This document shows positions 26,202 through 35,439 of a DNA stretch of 64,000 nt, piece by piece; position 1 is the first letter of the stretch; each line of letters opens with the position of its first letter. The stretch comes from Acidobacteriota bacterium (GTDB taxonomy: Bacteria; Acidobacteriota; Terriglobia; Terriglobales; Acidobacteriaceae). The position numbers and the translations under genes were made by a program. A model generated the notes under the pieces. That model saw only the letters and a program-made list of their open reading frames with translations, was not told where the DNA came from and did no database searches. The stretch spans positions 242,692 to 306,691 of the forward strand of contig JAJZVX010000003.1 in NCBI GenBank assembly GCA_021846985.1, given 5' to 3'.

Positions 26202-28292
26202 ATGAAAGCACCGGCTCAATCGACGACTCTCCAGAACGGCGACCGCGTAGCTGTGGTCGGCGGGGGACCCGCGGGCTCATTTTTTGCCATTCATCTTCTT
26301 AAGGAAGCCAAAAAGCTCAACCGGCAGATTGAAGTTGTTGTTGTGGAGAAACGTGGCCCGGCCGAACCCAACTTCGAAGGCTTCCAGTGCAAAGGGTGCA
26401 ACTTCTGCGCGGGTATTGTCTCGCCCCGGCTGAACGAAATCCTCGACCAGTGCGGCCTTACCGTTCCGGACGAGATCATCCAGGGACACATCGATTACAT
26501 CTGGATTCATGGCCAGTGGAAGAATGTTCGCCTGCGCGTGCCGGACGACCTCAAAATGTACTCCGTATACCGGGGTTCGCTTCCCGGCAGAAGAACAGGC
26601 AGGCCAGCGGGCTTCGACGGATTTCTGCTCGGAGAAGCGGTGAAAGCCGGCGCGCGGATTCAATATGGCGAAGCGCAGGCCATTGCTTACAACGCCGCCG
26701 GGATGCCGACCCTGACGATCAAACTGCCGTCCGGGGAGACCGCGGCGTTTGACGCCAGCTTCGTCAGCATCGCCTCGGGCATCAATCCGCACTACGGCAT
26801 GGACTCTTGCGCGGACCATTTCACCGCCTCCGTCAAGCGCTTGAACCCATCGTTTGTTCCAGGAAGGTCCCGGCGCACCCTCATCTTTGAACTGGATGTG
26901 GGCGAAGAGTATCTGCAACGCAAGATGAACCGCGAGATTTACTTCCTCGAGTACGGCTCAAAAGATCTCGCCCTGGAACATACGGCGCTGATACCCAAAG
27001 GAAGATTCCTGACCGTGGCAATGATCGGCAATTTTGTCGATCATGTGATTCTGCCGCGCGACAGCCGCCAGATTATCCAGCAGTTTCTTGCCCTTCCGCA
27101 GGTGGACCGCATCTTGCCGGGCATCGCTGCGGCGCCGCTGGCCTGCGCGTGCGCTCCCAGGATGACCGTCACCACGGCCATCTCTCCTTTTGGGCGCCGG
27201 TTTGCCATCATCGGCGACGCCGCCGGTTCGCGATTGAACAAGGACGGCCTCTACTCGGCGCATGTTACCGCGAGCGGGCTGGCGCATACCGTTCTGCACG
27301 AAGGCATTGACGAGCCGTCTCTTGCCCGTGGATACGGGAAGACCGTCCATTGGCTGGCTGCCGACAACCGATTTGGCAAAATGGTATTTGCCGTGAGCCG
27401 CGCAGCCTTCAGCACGCCCTTGTTAAGCCGCATCGTGTACCAGGCCTTTGCCACGGAATATAAGGTGCGCGATCAGCGCAGCCGGCCGCTGAGCTCCATG
27501 CTCTGGAAGATCGCCAGCGGCATGTCAGATTATCGCGAGGTACTGCGCGAAATGCGCGGCCACCAGGTGCTGCGGTCGGTTCTGATGGGCGCGATGGTGA
27601 CCCTGAGAAACATGATCTGCGAGTTGGTGCTGGGCATTCGCTGGGGCAAGTATGGCAGGTATCCGACAGTCGTGGTCAAGGAGAAGCGCCAAGGGCTCAA
27701 GCAGCACCTTGCCGCAAGCCTGGGGATGCCGCTGGATCCGCCGCCGGACTTCGAACGGATGTACGAGATTAAGATTCATGGCTCCAACGAAGAGATCATG
27801 ACGGAGCTCGCCCGGTATGGCCGGCCTGATTCGAGATTTCTCAGGCTGCGCTTCATCGACATGCGCCAGATTCAAGGCACGCCCAACCGGGTTGGATCCG
27901 TCATCCGGTATAGAGTGCCTTTCGCGAAATTGGAGGCGGAACTGCGGCTGACCCGCCAAGTTGGCTCCGAGACCGTGCTGTATGAGGCCGACGACAGGCT
28001 TGTGAATCGAGGGCGGCTGATCTTCGACATTGCCCCGACCAGGGACGGAAACCGCCGGCTGGCTGTTTACGCGGCGTTTGACTACAAGAAAGGCAGGGGC
28101 ATCGCGAGCCGGGCGATGTGGCGCACCGGACGATTCCTGTTTCCTGAGTTCGTGCATGACGTGGTGTGGAACCACGCCCTGTGCACCATCAAGGAAGACG
28201 TCGAAGAGAGAATGGCGCGGTGGGAGATGAAAGTTCTGGACAGTGCTCCAGCCAGCGGGCCACGAACGGACCTCATCGACGGCCCGCAGTGA
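26202..28292 (+). CDS. Geranylgeranyl-reductase-like flavoprotein fused to a START/SRPBCC-like domain
   Basis: The 696-residue protein has an N-terminal FAD dinucleotide fold (VAVVGGGPAGSFFA, about 16-29). A cysteine motif CKGCNFC follows at 63-69, and the second FAD element, AIIGDAAGSRLNKDGLYSA, lies near 335, as in the geranylgeranyl reductase/FAD-monooxygenase superfamily. From about 520 to 680 there is a separate region (YEIKIHGSNEEIMTELARYG ... DVVWNHALCTIKEDVEERM) with the helix-and-sheet pattern and length of a START/SRPBCC lipid-binding domain. A role in reducing or oxidising a bound isoprenoid or lipid is plausible, not shown. In-frame starts at 26172 and 26124 are possible; the chosen ATG follows AAGGAAG closely. 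Confidence 0.65.
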   Translation: MKAPAQSTTLQNGDRVAVVGGGPAGSFFAIHLLKEAKKLNRQIEVVVVEKRGPAEPNFEGFQCKGCNFCAGIVSPRLNEILDQCGLTVPDEIIQGHIDYIWIHGQWKNVRLRVPDDLKMYSVYRGSLPGRRTGRPAGFDGFLLGEAVKAGARIQYGEAQAIAYNAAGMPTLTIKLPSGETAAFDASFVSIASGINPHYGMDSCADHFTASVKRLNPSFVPGRSRRTLIFELDVGEEYLQRKMNREIYFLEYGSKDLALEHTALIPKGRFLTVAMIGNFVDHVILPRDSRQIIQQFLALPQVDRILPGIAAAPLACACAPRMTVTTAISPFGRRFAIIGDAAGSRLNKDGLYSAHVTASGLAHTVLHEGIDEPSLARGYGKTVHWLAADNRFGKMVFAVSRAAFSTPLLSRIVYQAFATEYKVRDQRSRPLSSMLWKIASGMSDYREVLREMRGHQVLRSVLMGAMVTLRNMICELVLGIRWGKYGRYPTVVVKEKRQGLKQHLAASLGMPLDPPPDFERMYEIKIHGSNEEIMTELARYGRPDSRFLRLRFIDMRQIQGTPNRVGSVIRYRVPFAKLEAELRLTRQVGSETVLYEADDRLVNRGRLIFDIAPTRDGNRRLAVYAAFDYKKGRGIASRAMWRTGRFLFPEFVHDVVWNHALCTIKEDVEERMARWEMKVLDSAPASGPRTDLIDGPQ

Positions 28293-28382
28293 CCAGGGAA
28301 GAAGAAGCACGCGCGTTGTTTGCGGACCGCACCGCCGTATGCACCGGGATGCAGCCGGGGACGAGGCTGGTTTCGAACTGTC

Positions 28383-30263
28383 TTAATGACTGGCCTGACG
28401 CTGGAGAAACCATGTGAGCCGGACATTAGCCGTGATTACGGACTGTTCGCCGGGCAGATAGATGGGGGCTTTATAGTGTTCGACGGCAAGGCTGCCATCG
28501 AACTCAACGTCTTTGCCGATCCGCTTCAGGAACTGAAACGCGATGTCGTTCAGCGTGGTGCCTCCGGGGATGAAGTCCTTGGCGACTTTCTGATTGCGCG
28601 CACTCATCTGAATCCATTCATTGCCGCTCAAGTGATAGGTGACCCAGGCCTGCCCTCCCTTGGCCTCACGGCCAATCCAGTCGCCGAAGATCTGGCCCTG
28701 ATTGGTGTAACCCTGCTTTTCCATCCCCTCAAAGTACATGAGCTTTCCGCCGTGACTGTTGGTGATGGGCGGATCGGTGGAGACTGCTTCCACGCGGAGG
28801 TCTAGCTTGGGGATGCCGGGAAGATGCGACAGATAGATTCCCGGCCGCACCGAGGAGCGGCGCGGCGCGTCAATGGGAGAAACATCGTCGTGCGCCTCGG
28901 AGTCGGAGTAAAGCGTAAGCCAGTTGCGGAGATAAGGCAGGCGCCAGGAGAAGTCGAAGGATCCAAAACGTGCGCCAGGATCGGAAGTGGTTCCCTTATT
29001 GGTGCCATTTCCTGCGACAAAACTGAAGAAACTGCGCAGGAACGAATGTAAGCTGACTCCCTGGTGTCCTTCGCCGCCAAAGAGGGCCGTACGCTCGAAC
29101 CCCAGTTCCAAATCCCTGTACGGACGGAAGTTCACCTTTTCAACGTGCACCCAGGGATCGCCAGGATTCAGCACGTTGAACGCACCGGAGGCGGGGTTGA
29201 GCTCATAGGCCGGATCGGGCATCTCCGTGTGGCCGCGCAGCGCGCCCAGCAGAAACTCAAAGCGGAAGGGGCCGGTGATGGAGGAGAGCCCGGGCACATG
29301 GAGCGGTTCCATGCGATTGATCTCGAAGGCATAGAAGTTTTGTGCGTTGTTTGAAAACGCCATGCTGGCGCCCTGGGCCGGCCCTAGCCACTGGTCCTGC
29401 TTGCCGAAGGAGAGGACGTAGTTGGGGAACCGATAGGCAAGATAGGCCTCAAGAAACCTTCCTTGTGCGGCGGTCGCGATGGGGCCCTGTGGTATGGTGG
29501 CCTGATTGAAAACGGCGGTCGTGGGTCCATAGGGCGGGGTGCTCGACGGCACATAGTAACTAGTCTCGTCGATGCTGGACAATTCCTGCGCCAGCGCAGG
29601 CGAGTAGCCCGTTGCGGAAGGCGCCCCCTGAAACTCCAAGCGCGCATAGAGCGTAAATCGTCCCGCATCGGCAAATCCGCTCACCCCGGAGTAATTGTTG
29701 AAGCCGCTCTGGTAAGGGCGTCCATAGTCGTTCACAATGGTCTGCCCGAGATGGTAGCTGTCATCGAGCGGCGTGCCGTGGATGGCGCGAGCGAAGCTGT
29801 ACACTGACTCGATGCGTGTGTAGAGCCGGGGTGCGCCGCAGAGATTCGCGATGTCTTCACGCAACTCATAGCGAAGCGCGCTATAGATGGCGCGCGCCTC
29901 ACCCGCGGTGGAGTAGCCATGCCCCTCGCGCTCTTCGATCAGTTGGCCGGCATTCTCGATCATGTGAATGACGCTTGCGCGTGTCCAGGGCCGCAAGCCG
30001 AGAAAGACATGATCAAGATAGCCGAGCGAGTAAAGGCGCAGCACGGATGGATAGACCCAGCTATCCACAGGGATATAGGGCGAACCCATCTGATACGACT
30101 CGCATAAACTTGGCGAGAAAGTTGCATCCATGCCTGTTTGCGCTGCTCCTGGTTGTCCGGTAGCCCGCAAAGGCAGGCCGGCTACCGTTAGAAATACCCC
30201 AGACAGGGCGCATAAACCCCCGAGCAGCACCCGCATTGGCGCTCTTCTTCTCATTCTTTTCAT
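28383..30263 (-). CDS. Wzi-like outer-membrane beta-barrel protein
   Basis: This 626-residue secreted protein has an N-terminal basic signal sequence (MKRMRRRAPMRVLLGG and a hydrophobic run). A helical segment with repeated Ser/Tyr/Leu patterns follows, then a long series of alternating hydrophobic strands ending in ITANVRLTWFLQRQASH, a typical beta-barrel ending. The region YLAYRFPNYVLSFGKQDQWLGPAQGASM resembles the capsule assembly protein Wzi family, which anchors surface polysaccharide. The ATG at 30263 follows AGGA at 7-base spacing, chosen over an upstream in-frame start. No capsule cluster is adjacent. Confidence 0.65.
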   Translation of the reverse strand: MKRMRRRAPMRVLLGGLCALSGVFLTVAGLPLRATGQPGAAQTGMDATFSPSLCESYQMGSPYIPVDSWVYPSVLRLYSLGYLDHVFLGLRPWTRASVIHMIENAGQLIEEREGHGYSTAGEARAIYSALRYELREDIANLCGAPRLYTRIESVYSFARAIHGTPLDDSYHLGQTIVNDYGRPYQSGFNNYSGVSGFADAGRFTLYARLEFQGAPSATGYSPALAQELSSIDETSYYVPSSTPPYGPTTAVFNQATIPQGPIATAAQGRFLEAYLAYRFPNYVLSFGKQDQWLGPAQGASMAFSNNAQNFYAFEINRMEPLHVPGLSSITGPFRFEFLLGALRGHTEMPDPAYELNPASGAFNVLNPGDPWVHVEKVNFRPYRDLELGFERTALFGGEGHQGVSLHSFLRSFFSFVAGNGTNKGTTSDPGARFGSFDFSWRLPYLRNWLTLYSDSEAHDDVSPIDAPRRSSVRPGIYLSHLPGIPKLDLRVEAVSTDPPITNSHGGKLMYFEGMEKQGYTNQGQIFGDWIGREAKGGQAWVTYHLSGNEWIQMSARNQKVAKDFIPGGTTLNDIAFQFLKRIGKDVEFDGSLAVEHYKAPIYLPGEQSVITANVRLTWFLQRQASH

Positions 30264-30701
30264 GTGGTTATCCTGACGATGGCACGGAATCCCGCGGCAC
30301 AACCCGCCGCAGACATTGCATTCTTCCCCTGCAATCGCCCCCATGGTAGTTCACATTTCTAGACGTTGTTGGGAATCATTCCTTCAAGAAAGGCACTGCG
30401 ATTCGCTATGGACAACGAGGATCCATCTTTCCCTTTCTGGAACTGGCTGCACCTGCCAGAAGAGAGGAGGAGTTGCTCACGCCGAGGCGTCGCACAGCTG
30501 GGAAGAATGCGCGAACCCAAGGCGCAAAGTGACCATAGGGCAAGAAAGGTGAGAGATAGGTGGCCGGTCGATTTACGATAGGCCGAGTTTCACGAGAGCG
30601 GGAAGAGAAGGAGAGTTTTTTCTTGCATGGGTGCAGGCGGTTGTTGGATGATACGGCTCTCTTAAGAAACGTTCACCATAACTGCAACGAGGAGCAACTG
30701 A
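30264..30701. other. Intergenic region upstream of two divergent genes
   Basis: About 440 bases between the Wzi-like gene and a secreted-protein gene. Short open frames exist on the plus strand but none has a ribosome site with a recognisable product. Purine-rich runs (GAGAGGAGGAG near 30461; GGGAAGAGAAGGAGAG near 30600) are present. I see no clear promoter pair. Confidence 0.5.
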
Positions 30702-31487
30702 ATGCGCAAGAATCTTCTCACTTTTCTCTTTCTTGTTCTTTGTCCATGGCTTGTGGCGCAGCAGACACTGAGCAACGACGCCGTGATCAAGCTGGTGAAA
30801 GCAGGACTCTCCGACGATCTGATCGTGACGACGATCCATGCCTCGCCAGGGAATTACGACACTTCGGCAAACGGCCTGATTGCGCTGAAGACGGCAGGAG
30901 CCAGCGACAAGGTGATAGCGGCCATCGTCGAGAAGGCGGCCGGGGGTGGAACAGCGAGCACGCCAGCAGCGGCAGCGGAACCCGGCAATGCGCTGCCGGC
31001 CGGAATGGACGATGTGGGCGTGTATTACAAGGGAAAAAACGGGATTTGGCAGTCGATTATGCCGGAGGTAGTGAACTTCAAAACCGGAGGTGTATTCAAG
31101 AGTTTAGCCTCCATGGGAGTGGTGAAAGGCGACATCAACGGGCACCTTCAAGGCGCCAGGTCGAAGCTGGAACTGACCTATCCTGTGGTTCTGGCAATCT
31201 ATCTTCCCGAAGGCGTTGCGGTGACCGAGTATCAATTGCTGCGACTCCGCTCGAACACGGATTCGCGTGAGTTTCGTTCGGTGACCGGCGGCGTGCTGCA
31301 CGTATCGGGCGGGGCGACGCGCGATCTGATCGAGTTCCACGCGGAGAAGCTTGCCCCGCGCGTGTATCGGATCACGTTGGATGCGAGCATGGGCAAGGGC
31401 GAGTTCGGAATTCTGCCGCCGGGCGCAATTGGCTCCTCGAATCTGGGGAGCAGCGGAAAGATGTACTCGATCAGCATCATTGAATAA
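30702..31487 (+). CDS. Secreted protein of unknown function
   Basis: A 261-residue protein with a signal peptide (MRKNLLTFLFLVLCPWLVAQ) and GAGGAG seven bases before the ATG. The mature N terminus, LSNDAVIKLVKAGLSDDLIV ... YDTSANGLIALKTAGASDKVI, is a small helical module in which two copies of a V/L-K-A-G pattern recur. An Ala/Pro linker leads to a beta-rich C-terminal domain (about 100-261). I know no function. The N-terminal module occurs in many acidobacterial secreted proteins (recollection of the family, not searched). Convergent with the ArsR gene. Confidence 0.65.
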   Translation: MRKNLLTFLFLVLCPWLVAQQTLSNDAVIKLVKAGLSDDLIVTTIHASPGNYDTSANGLIALKTAGASDKVIAAIVEKAAGGGTASTPAAAAEPGNALPAGMDDVGVYYKGKNGIWQSIMPEVVNFKTGGVFKSLASMGVVKGDINGHLQGARSKLELTYPVVLAIYLPEGVAVTEYQLLRLRSNTDSREFRSVTGGVLHVSGGATRDLIEFHAEKLAPRVYRITLDASMGKGEFGILPPGAIGSSNLGSSGKMYSISIIE

Positions 31488-31587
31488 CGGAACGGCGCGG
31501 CGCGAAGTGCCGCAGCAAGAATGGAAATGCGTTAGCCTCTCCGGTTGGCGCCTTTCCTTTCCAAGACAGGACTCCCTGCGCAAACTG

Positions 31588-31953
31588 CTAGCCGAGCCAC
31601 TCCGGTTCGTGCGTTTCGTCTTCGGGTGGAGGAGATTCCGCCAGGAGATCGGCGAGGCGGTCGAGGCGGCGCTCCCAGAGTGTGCGGCGGTCGGCAATCC
31701 ATTGCGCGGCCATCTGCAAGCCAGCCGGATGGACGCTGCAGGTGCGCACCCGGCCCAGCTTCTCGGTGCGCACCAGACTCGCCTCTTCCAGGATTTGCAG
31801 GTGCTGCACCACGGCCGCCAGCGAGATACCCAGCGGTTCGGCCAGCCGCGACGCCGAGGCCGGGCCTTCGCTGAGCTTCTCGACGATGGCGCGGCGGGTG
31901 GCGTCGCCCAGGGCATGGAAGACGCGGCCGATGGCTGGTTGATTTGTGTCCAT
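31588..31953 (-). CDS. ArsR-family winged-helix transcriptional regulator
   Basis: The 121-residue protein has an ArsR-type winged helix: FHALGDATRRAIVEKLSEGP, then ASRLAEPLGISLAAVVQHLQIL as the recognition helix, and GRVRTCSVHPAGL as the wing. No CxC metal motif of the classical sensors is present in the helix, so it senses something other than metal or acts through partners. It is the second gene of an operon with an SRPBCC protein (20-base gap), a common ArsR-AHSA1 pairing. A 22-bp palindrome at the operon promoter is its probable operator. Confidence 0.9.
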   Translation of the reverse strand: MDTNQPAIGRVFHALGDATRRAIVEKLSEGPASASRLAEPLGISLAAVVQHLQILEEASLVRTEKLGRVRTCSVHPAGLQMAAQWIADRRTLWERRLDRLADLLAESPPPEDETHEPEWLG

Positions 31954-31973
31954 GATGGGATGTGCCTGTTCCC

Positions 31974-32447
31974 TCAGCCCGCAAACTCTGCGCTGAGCCG
32001 GTCCATGAGTTTGCGCCAGCCTTCCTGGCGCATGGCCGGACCATCGGCGCCCTCGAAGAATGCCGCCTGGTGGGTGAAGATCAGATCCGTGCCCGCCGCC
32101 GTGGGCAGCAACTCGAAGGTGACCAGCGAAGCAGAGATGCATTGCTCGCCGATGGCCATGGTCGAGGCAAAGACGATGCGCGCGCCGGGCACGATGTGGA
32201 GGTAACGGATCTCGTTGGTGCAGATCATGCCGGCGACGGGCGTGCCGGGGCCGAGGCGAATGCGCGCCAGCTCCGTGCCGCCGACGCGGAAGTCCATCTG
32301 GTAGTGCTCGACGGGGTTGTGGCCGCTTTCGACGAACCAGCGGCGCTTTTGGGCAGGATCGGTAAAGGCGGCGAAGATGCGGCTGGGCGGGACAGGAAAG
32401 CTGCGTTCGAGGACAAAGCTGTGGTGAAGGACTGAAGGTTGCGACAC
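31974..32447 (-). CDS. AHSA1/SRPBCC-family protein
   Basis: A 157-residue protein with the activator-of-Hsp90-like SRPBCC fold signatures: LERSFPVPPSRIFAAFTDPAQKRRWF at the N terminus, then MDFRVGG, and GWRKLMDRLSAEF as the closing helix. These proteins bind small hydrophobic ligands. I chose the GTG at 32447 because AAGGAG lies five bases upstream; the upstream ATG at 32474 has no such site and lies between promoter and ribosome site. First gene of an operon with an ArsR regulator. Confidence 0.85.
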   Translation of the reverse strand: MSQPSVLHHSFVLERSFPVPPSRIFAAFTDPAQKRRWFVESGHNPVEHYQMDFRVGGTELARIRLGPGTPVAGMICTNEIRYLHIVPGARIVFASTMAIGEQCISASLVTFELLPTAAGTDLIFTHQAAFFEGADGPAMRQEGWRKLMDRLSAEFAG

Positions 32448-32481
32448 GGCCTCTCCTTGAAAATGGTGAAGCATACACTTG

Positions 32482-32510
32482 ACTGTAGGCCAGCTTTGAT
32501 TATTTGTCAA
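32482..32510 (-). promoter_or_regulatory. Sigma70-type promoter of SRPBCC-ArsR operon
   Basis: On the minus strand a perfect TTGACA (32510-32505) and TACAGT (32487-32482, four of six matches) are separated by exactly 17 bases. The -10 lies about 35 bases upstream of the GTG start at 32447. The first base of the -35 overlaps the palindromic operator. Confidence 0.75.
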
Positions 32511-32531
32511 TCAAATACTTAAGTATTTGAT
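32510..32531. promoter_or_regulatory. 22-bp perfect palindrome, probable ArsR operator
   Basis: Two perfect 11-base arms without a spacer (ATCAAATACTT and AAGTATTTGAT) abut the -35 element of the SRPBCC-ArsR promoter. ArsR proteins bind A+T-rich dyads of this kind overlapping their own promoters, so autorepression is the simplest reading. Confidence 0.75.
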
Positions 32532-32699
32532 GGCGATTGAGCGCCGCCCATGCCGCGAGAAGCTGTGCCTCCTGTTTTTACGCAGGGCGAAGGGCAGACT
32601 GAACCGGAATTTGCATCCCGGCGCAGGTACACTGTCTGTGTCTGGAAGCCTCGATGGAGAATGATACCGCCGCTCAAGCACTATCACAGGAGTCCCGAA

Positions 32700-33285
32700 A
32701 AGCCTTCCGGCCTTGCTCTTTGGAGCGGGCCTCGCCGTGACGAACATCGCCGTTGCTGACCTTGCCGCGCCGCTGGCGGGCACCATGATTCCTCTCCTGC
32801 TGCCGCAAACCTATATCCGTTATGCCGCCGTGACGCACCTGCAGCAACCGCCTGCCGAGAATCACAAGCCCGGTTCTCTTCCACCGTTGTTTGCCGGCCA
32901 ATTTGGCTGGTCCGAGATGGCCGCCACCGCGGCCCGCATCGACAACAGCCTGCCGCCGGACGCCCGCGTCGCACCGCTATCTTCGGCCAGAACTACAGCC
33001 AGGCCCGGGGCCATCAATCTATTTGGCCCTCGCTACGGCCTGCCACCGGCCCTCAGCGGCCACCAGAACTACTTTCTATGGGGATGGCGCGGCTACATCG
33101 GCCAAAGCATGATCGTGATGGGCGACCGGCAGGAGCGGCTCGAAGCGATCTTCGCCCCGGTGCGGAAGACGGCCCACAGCGACAATCCCTGTTCCATGCC
33201 CTATGAGCACATGGACATCTTCTACCGCCAGGGACTGAAGGAGCCGCTGGGCAAGCTCTGGCCACAGGTCAAGAATTGGGATTAG
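32700..33285 (+). pseudogene. Decayed 3' fragment of a GT39-type membrane glycosyltransferase
   Basis: The open frame encodes a C-terminal end of a PMT-like glycosyltransferase: a last hydrophobic helix (LLFGAGLAVTNIAVADLAAP), then PQTYIRYAAVTHLQQP, LSGHQNYFLWGWRGY and MPYEHMDIFYRQGLKEPL. The N-terminal catalytic loop and most helices are missing. Inside it, between about 32970 and 33010, the frame in use reads APLSSARTTARPG, whereas the next frame reads TAIFGQNYSQARG, which fits the family; two compensating frameshifts are therefore likely. No start codon with ribosome site is obvious. I call it a remnant. Confidence 0.6.
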
Positions 33286-33324
33286 CTGGCGCCAACGGCC
33301 CGCGCCGCGGGTTGCCTGCCTGCT

Positions 33325-35154
33325 CTATGCCATCCGCGCGGACGCGGCCTTCTCCCATGGCTTGGGCCTCTTGTTGGCTTGCAAGACCTTCTTGCGCAGC
33401 CGCAGCGACTTGGGCGTAATCTCCACCACCTCATCGTCGGCGATGAACTCAATGGTCTGCTCGAGGTTGAGCGTTGTATAGGGCGCCAGCCGGAGCGCCT
33501 CGTCGGCCGTCGAGGCGCGCATATTGGTGAGCTTCTTTTCGCGCACCACGTTCACGTCCAGGTCGTTGTCGCGCGAGTGCTCCCCCACGATCATCCCCTC
33601 GTAGACTTCCACGCCAGGCCCTACAAACAGCCGTCCGCGCTCCTGCAGCCCGTTCAATGAATAGGTTGTGGTCAGCCCGGGCCGGTCGGCCACCATGGCT
33701 CCGGTGGGCCGTTGCGGAATCTCGCCCTGGTAGGGAATGTAGCCGTCGAAGAGCGAGTTCATCACAATCGTTCCGCGCGTCTCGGTGAGCATCTCGCTGC
33801 GCAGCCCGATCAGTCCGCGGCTGGGCACGCGAAACTCCAGCCGCACGCGCCCCGAGCCGTGATTGTGCATCTTGGTCATCTCGCCCTTGCGCGGCCCGAG
33901 CTTCTCGATCACCACGCCGGTATAGTTTTCCGGCACGTCGATGGTGAGGTGCTCCACAGGCTCCATGTGCACGCCATCCACCATGCGGGTAACAATCTCC
34001 GGGCGTCCGGCCATCAGCTCGTAGCCCTCGCGGCGCATCATCTCGATGAGGATGGCCAGTTGCAGCTCGCCGCGGCCCAGCACCTTGAAGGCATCCATGG
34101 AACCTGTATCCTCCACGCGGATGCTGACATTGGTCAGCAGTTCCTTTTCCAGGCGCTCGCGCAGGTTACGGCTGGTCACGTACTGTCCTTCGCGCCCGGC
34201 AAAGGGCGAGTTGTTCACGCTGCACTGGATGGCAATGGTCGGCTCGTCGATGACGATGAGCGGCAGCGGCACCGGATGCTCGGCGCTGGTAATCGTTTCG
34301 CCGATGGTAATGCCTTCCACACCGGCTACAGCGACAATATCGCCCATCGTGGTCTCTTCGATCTCCGTCCGCTTCAGTCCGGAGAAAGTGAAGAGCTTGG
34401 TGATACGCGTATTCATCAGCGAGCCGTCGCGCTTGGAGATCGCCACCTCGTCGCCGGTGCGCAGTGTGCCCTGAAAGACGCGACAAATGGCGATGCGCCC
34501 GAAGTAATCCGAGTAGTCGAGATTGGTGACCAGGATCTGCAGCGCCGCTTCCGCATCGCCGGTGGCGGGCGGAATGGTTTTCGCAATCGCATCGAAGAGC
34601 GGCTTCAGATCCACGCCTGGAACCTCGGGATCAAGCGAAGCCGTGCCCGCTTTGGCCACCGCATAGAGTACGGGGAAATCGAGTTGCGACTCGTCGGCGT
34701 CAAGGTCGATGAACAGGTCGTAGATCTCGTTCAGAACTTCCTGCGGGCGCGCGTCGGGCCGGTCGATCTTGTTGATCACCACGATGGGCGGCAGCTTGGC
34801 TTCCAGCGCTTTGGAGAGCACATAACGCGTCTGCGGCAGCGGGCCTTCGGCCGCGTCCACCAGCAGCATCACGCCGTCCACCATCTTCAGCGCGCGCTCC
34901 ACCTCGCCACCAAAATCGGCGTGGCCTGGTGTATCGACAATGTTGATCTTGCCCCCCGCGTAGTTGATGGCGGTGTTCTTGGCCAGGATGGTGATGCCCC
35001 GCTCCCGCTCCAGTTCGTTGGAGTCCATCACGCGCTCTACCACCTGCTCGTTGGCGCGAAAGGTTCCGGCCTGTCGCAGCAGGGCGTCCACCAGCGTGGT
35101 TTTGCCGTGGTCCACATGGGCAATGATGGCGATATTGCGTATCGTCTGGGTCAC
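33325..35154 (-). CDS. typA: Ribosome-binding GTPase TypA/BipA
   Basis: The 609-residue translational GTPase has the G1 motif AHVDHGKTT near residue 12-20, the switch region [25 protein letters not shown] and NKIDRPDAR, followed by domains II and III and the BipA-specific C-terminal domain. It binds the 70S ribosome and helps large-subunit assembly and stress responses. The GTG at 35154 gives [17 protein letters not shown], the standard N terminus; the frame extends 58 codons upstream but without family resemblance. Confidence 0.95.
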   Translation of the reverse strand: MTQTIRNIAIIAHVDHGKTTLVDALLRQAGTFRANEQVVERVMDSNELERERGITILAKNTAINYAGGKINIVDTPGHADFGGEVERALKMVDGVMLLVDAAEGPLPQTRYVLSKALEAKLPPIVVINKIDRPDARPQEVLNEIYDLFIDLDADESQLDFPVLYAVAKAGTASLDPEVPGVDLKPLFDAIAKTIPPATGDAEAALQILVTNLDYSDYFGRIAICRVFQGTLRTGDEVAISKRDGSLMNTRITKLFTFSGLKRTEIEETTMGDIVAVAGVEGITIGETITSAEHPVPLPLIVIDEPTIAIQCSVNNSPFAGREGQYVTSRNLRERLEKELLTNVSIRVEDTGSMDAFKVLGRGELQLAILIEMMRREGYELMAGRPEIVTRMVDGVHMEPVEHLTIDVPENYTGVVIEKLGPRKGEMTKMHNHGSGRVRLEFRVPSRGLIGLRSEMLTETRGTIVMNSLFDGYIPYQGEIPQRPTGAMVADRPGLTTTYSLNGLQERGRLFVGPGVEVYEGMIVGEHSRDNDLDVNVVREKKLTNMRASTADEALRLAPYTTLNLEQTIEFIADDEVVEITPKSLRLRKKVLQANKRPKPWEKAASARMA

Positions 35155-35439
35155 AGGAGGCAATCTTCCTTCTTTCGGGTTCGGCCGCAGGGCCGTCAAA
35201 TGCGGGGTTTCGGATGGGCAAATGCCGCGCGCTGCGGCATCTTTCATTTTATCAGCGCAGACGGTTACCGTTTCGAATGATGCGCCTCCGGGACTGGCCG
35301 CATCGATCCAGGCGCCGGACGAGCACAAAGCAGCGCATCGCGCTGCGCGGGCAATGGCGCGAGGCTGTGATCGGCTCCGTCTGCGCCGTCTGCTTCGGCA
35401 AAGACCGACCGCGGCATTCTCTCTTCTCCAGCGCGGCGC

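Noticed and set aside
35222..35240. Hairpin ATGCCGC/GCGGCAT between typA and the Fe-ADH gene considered as a terminator
   Set aside because: Both flanking genes are on the minus strand, where the following bases are TTTGCCC, too poor in T; the better T-tract is on the plus strand where no gene ends.
33712..35280. A 522-codon open frame antisense to typA
   Set aside because: Histidine- and arginine-rich mirror of a conserved GTPase; no own start signal or recognisable domain.
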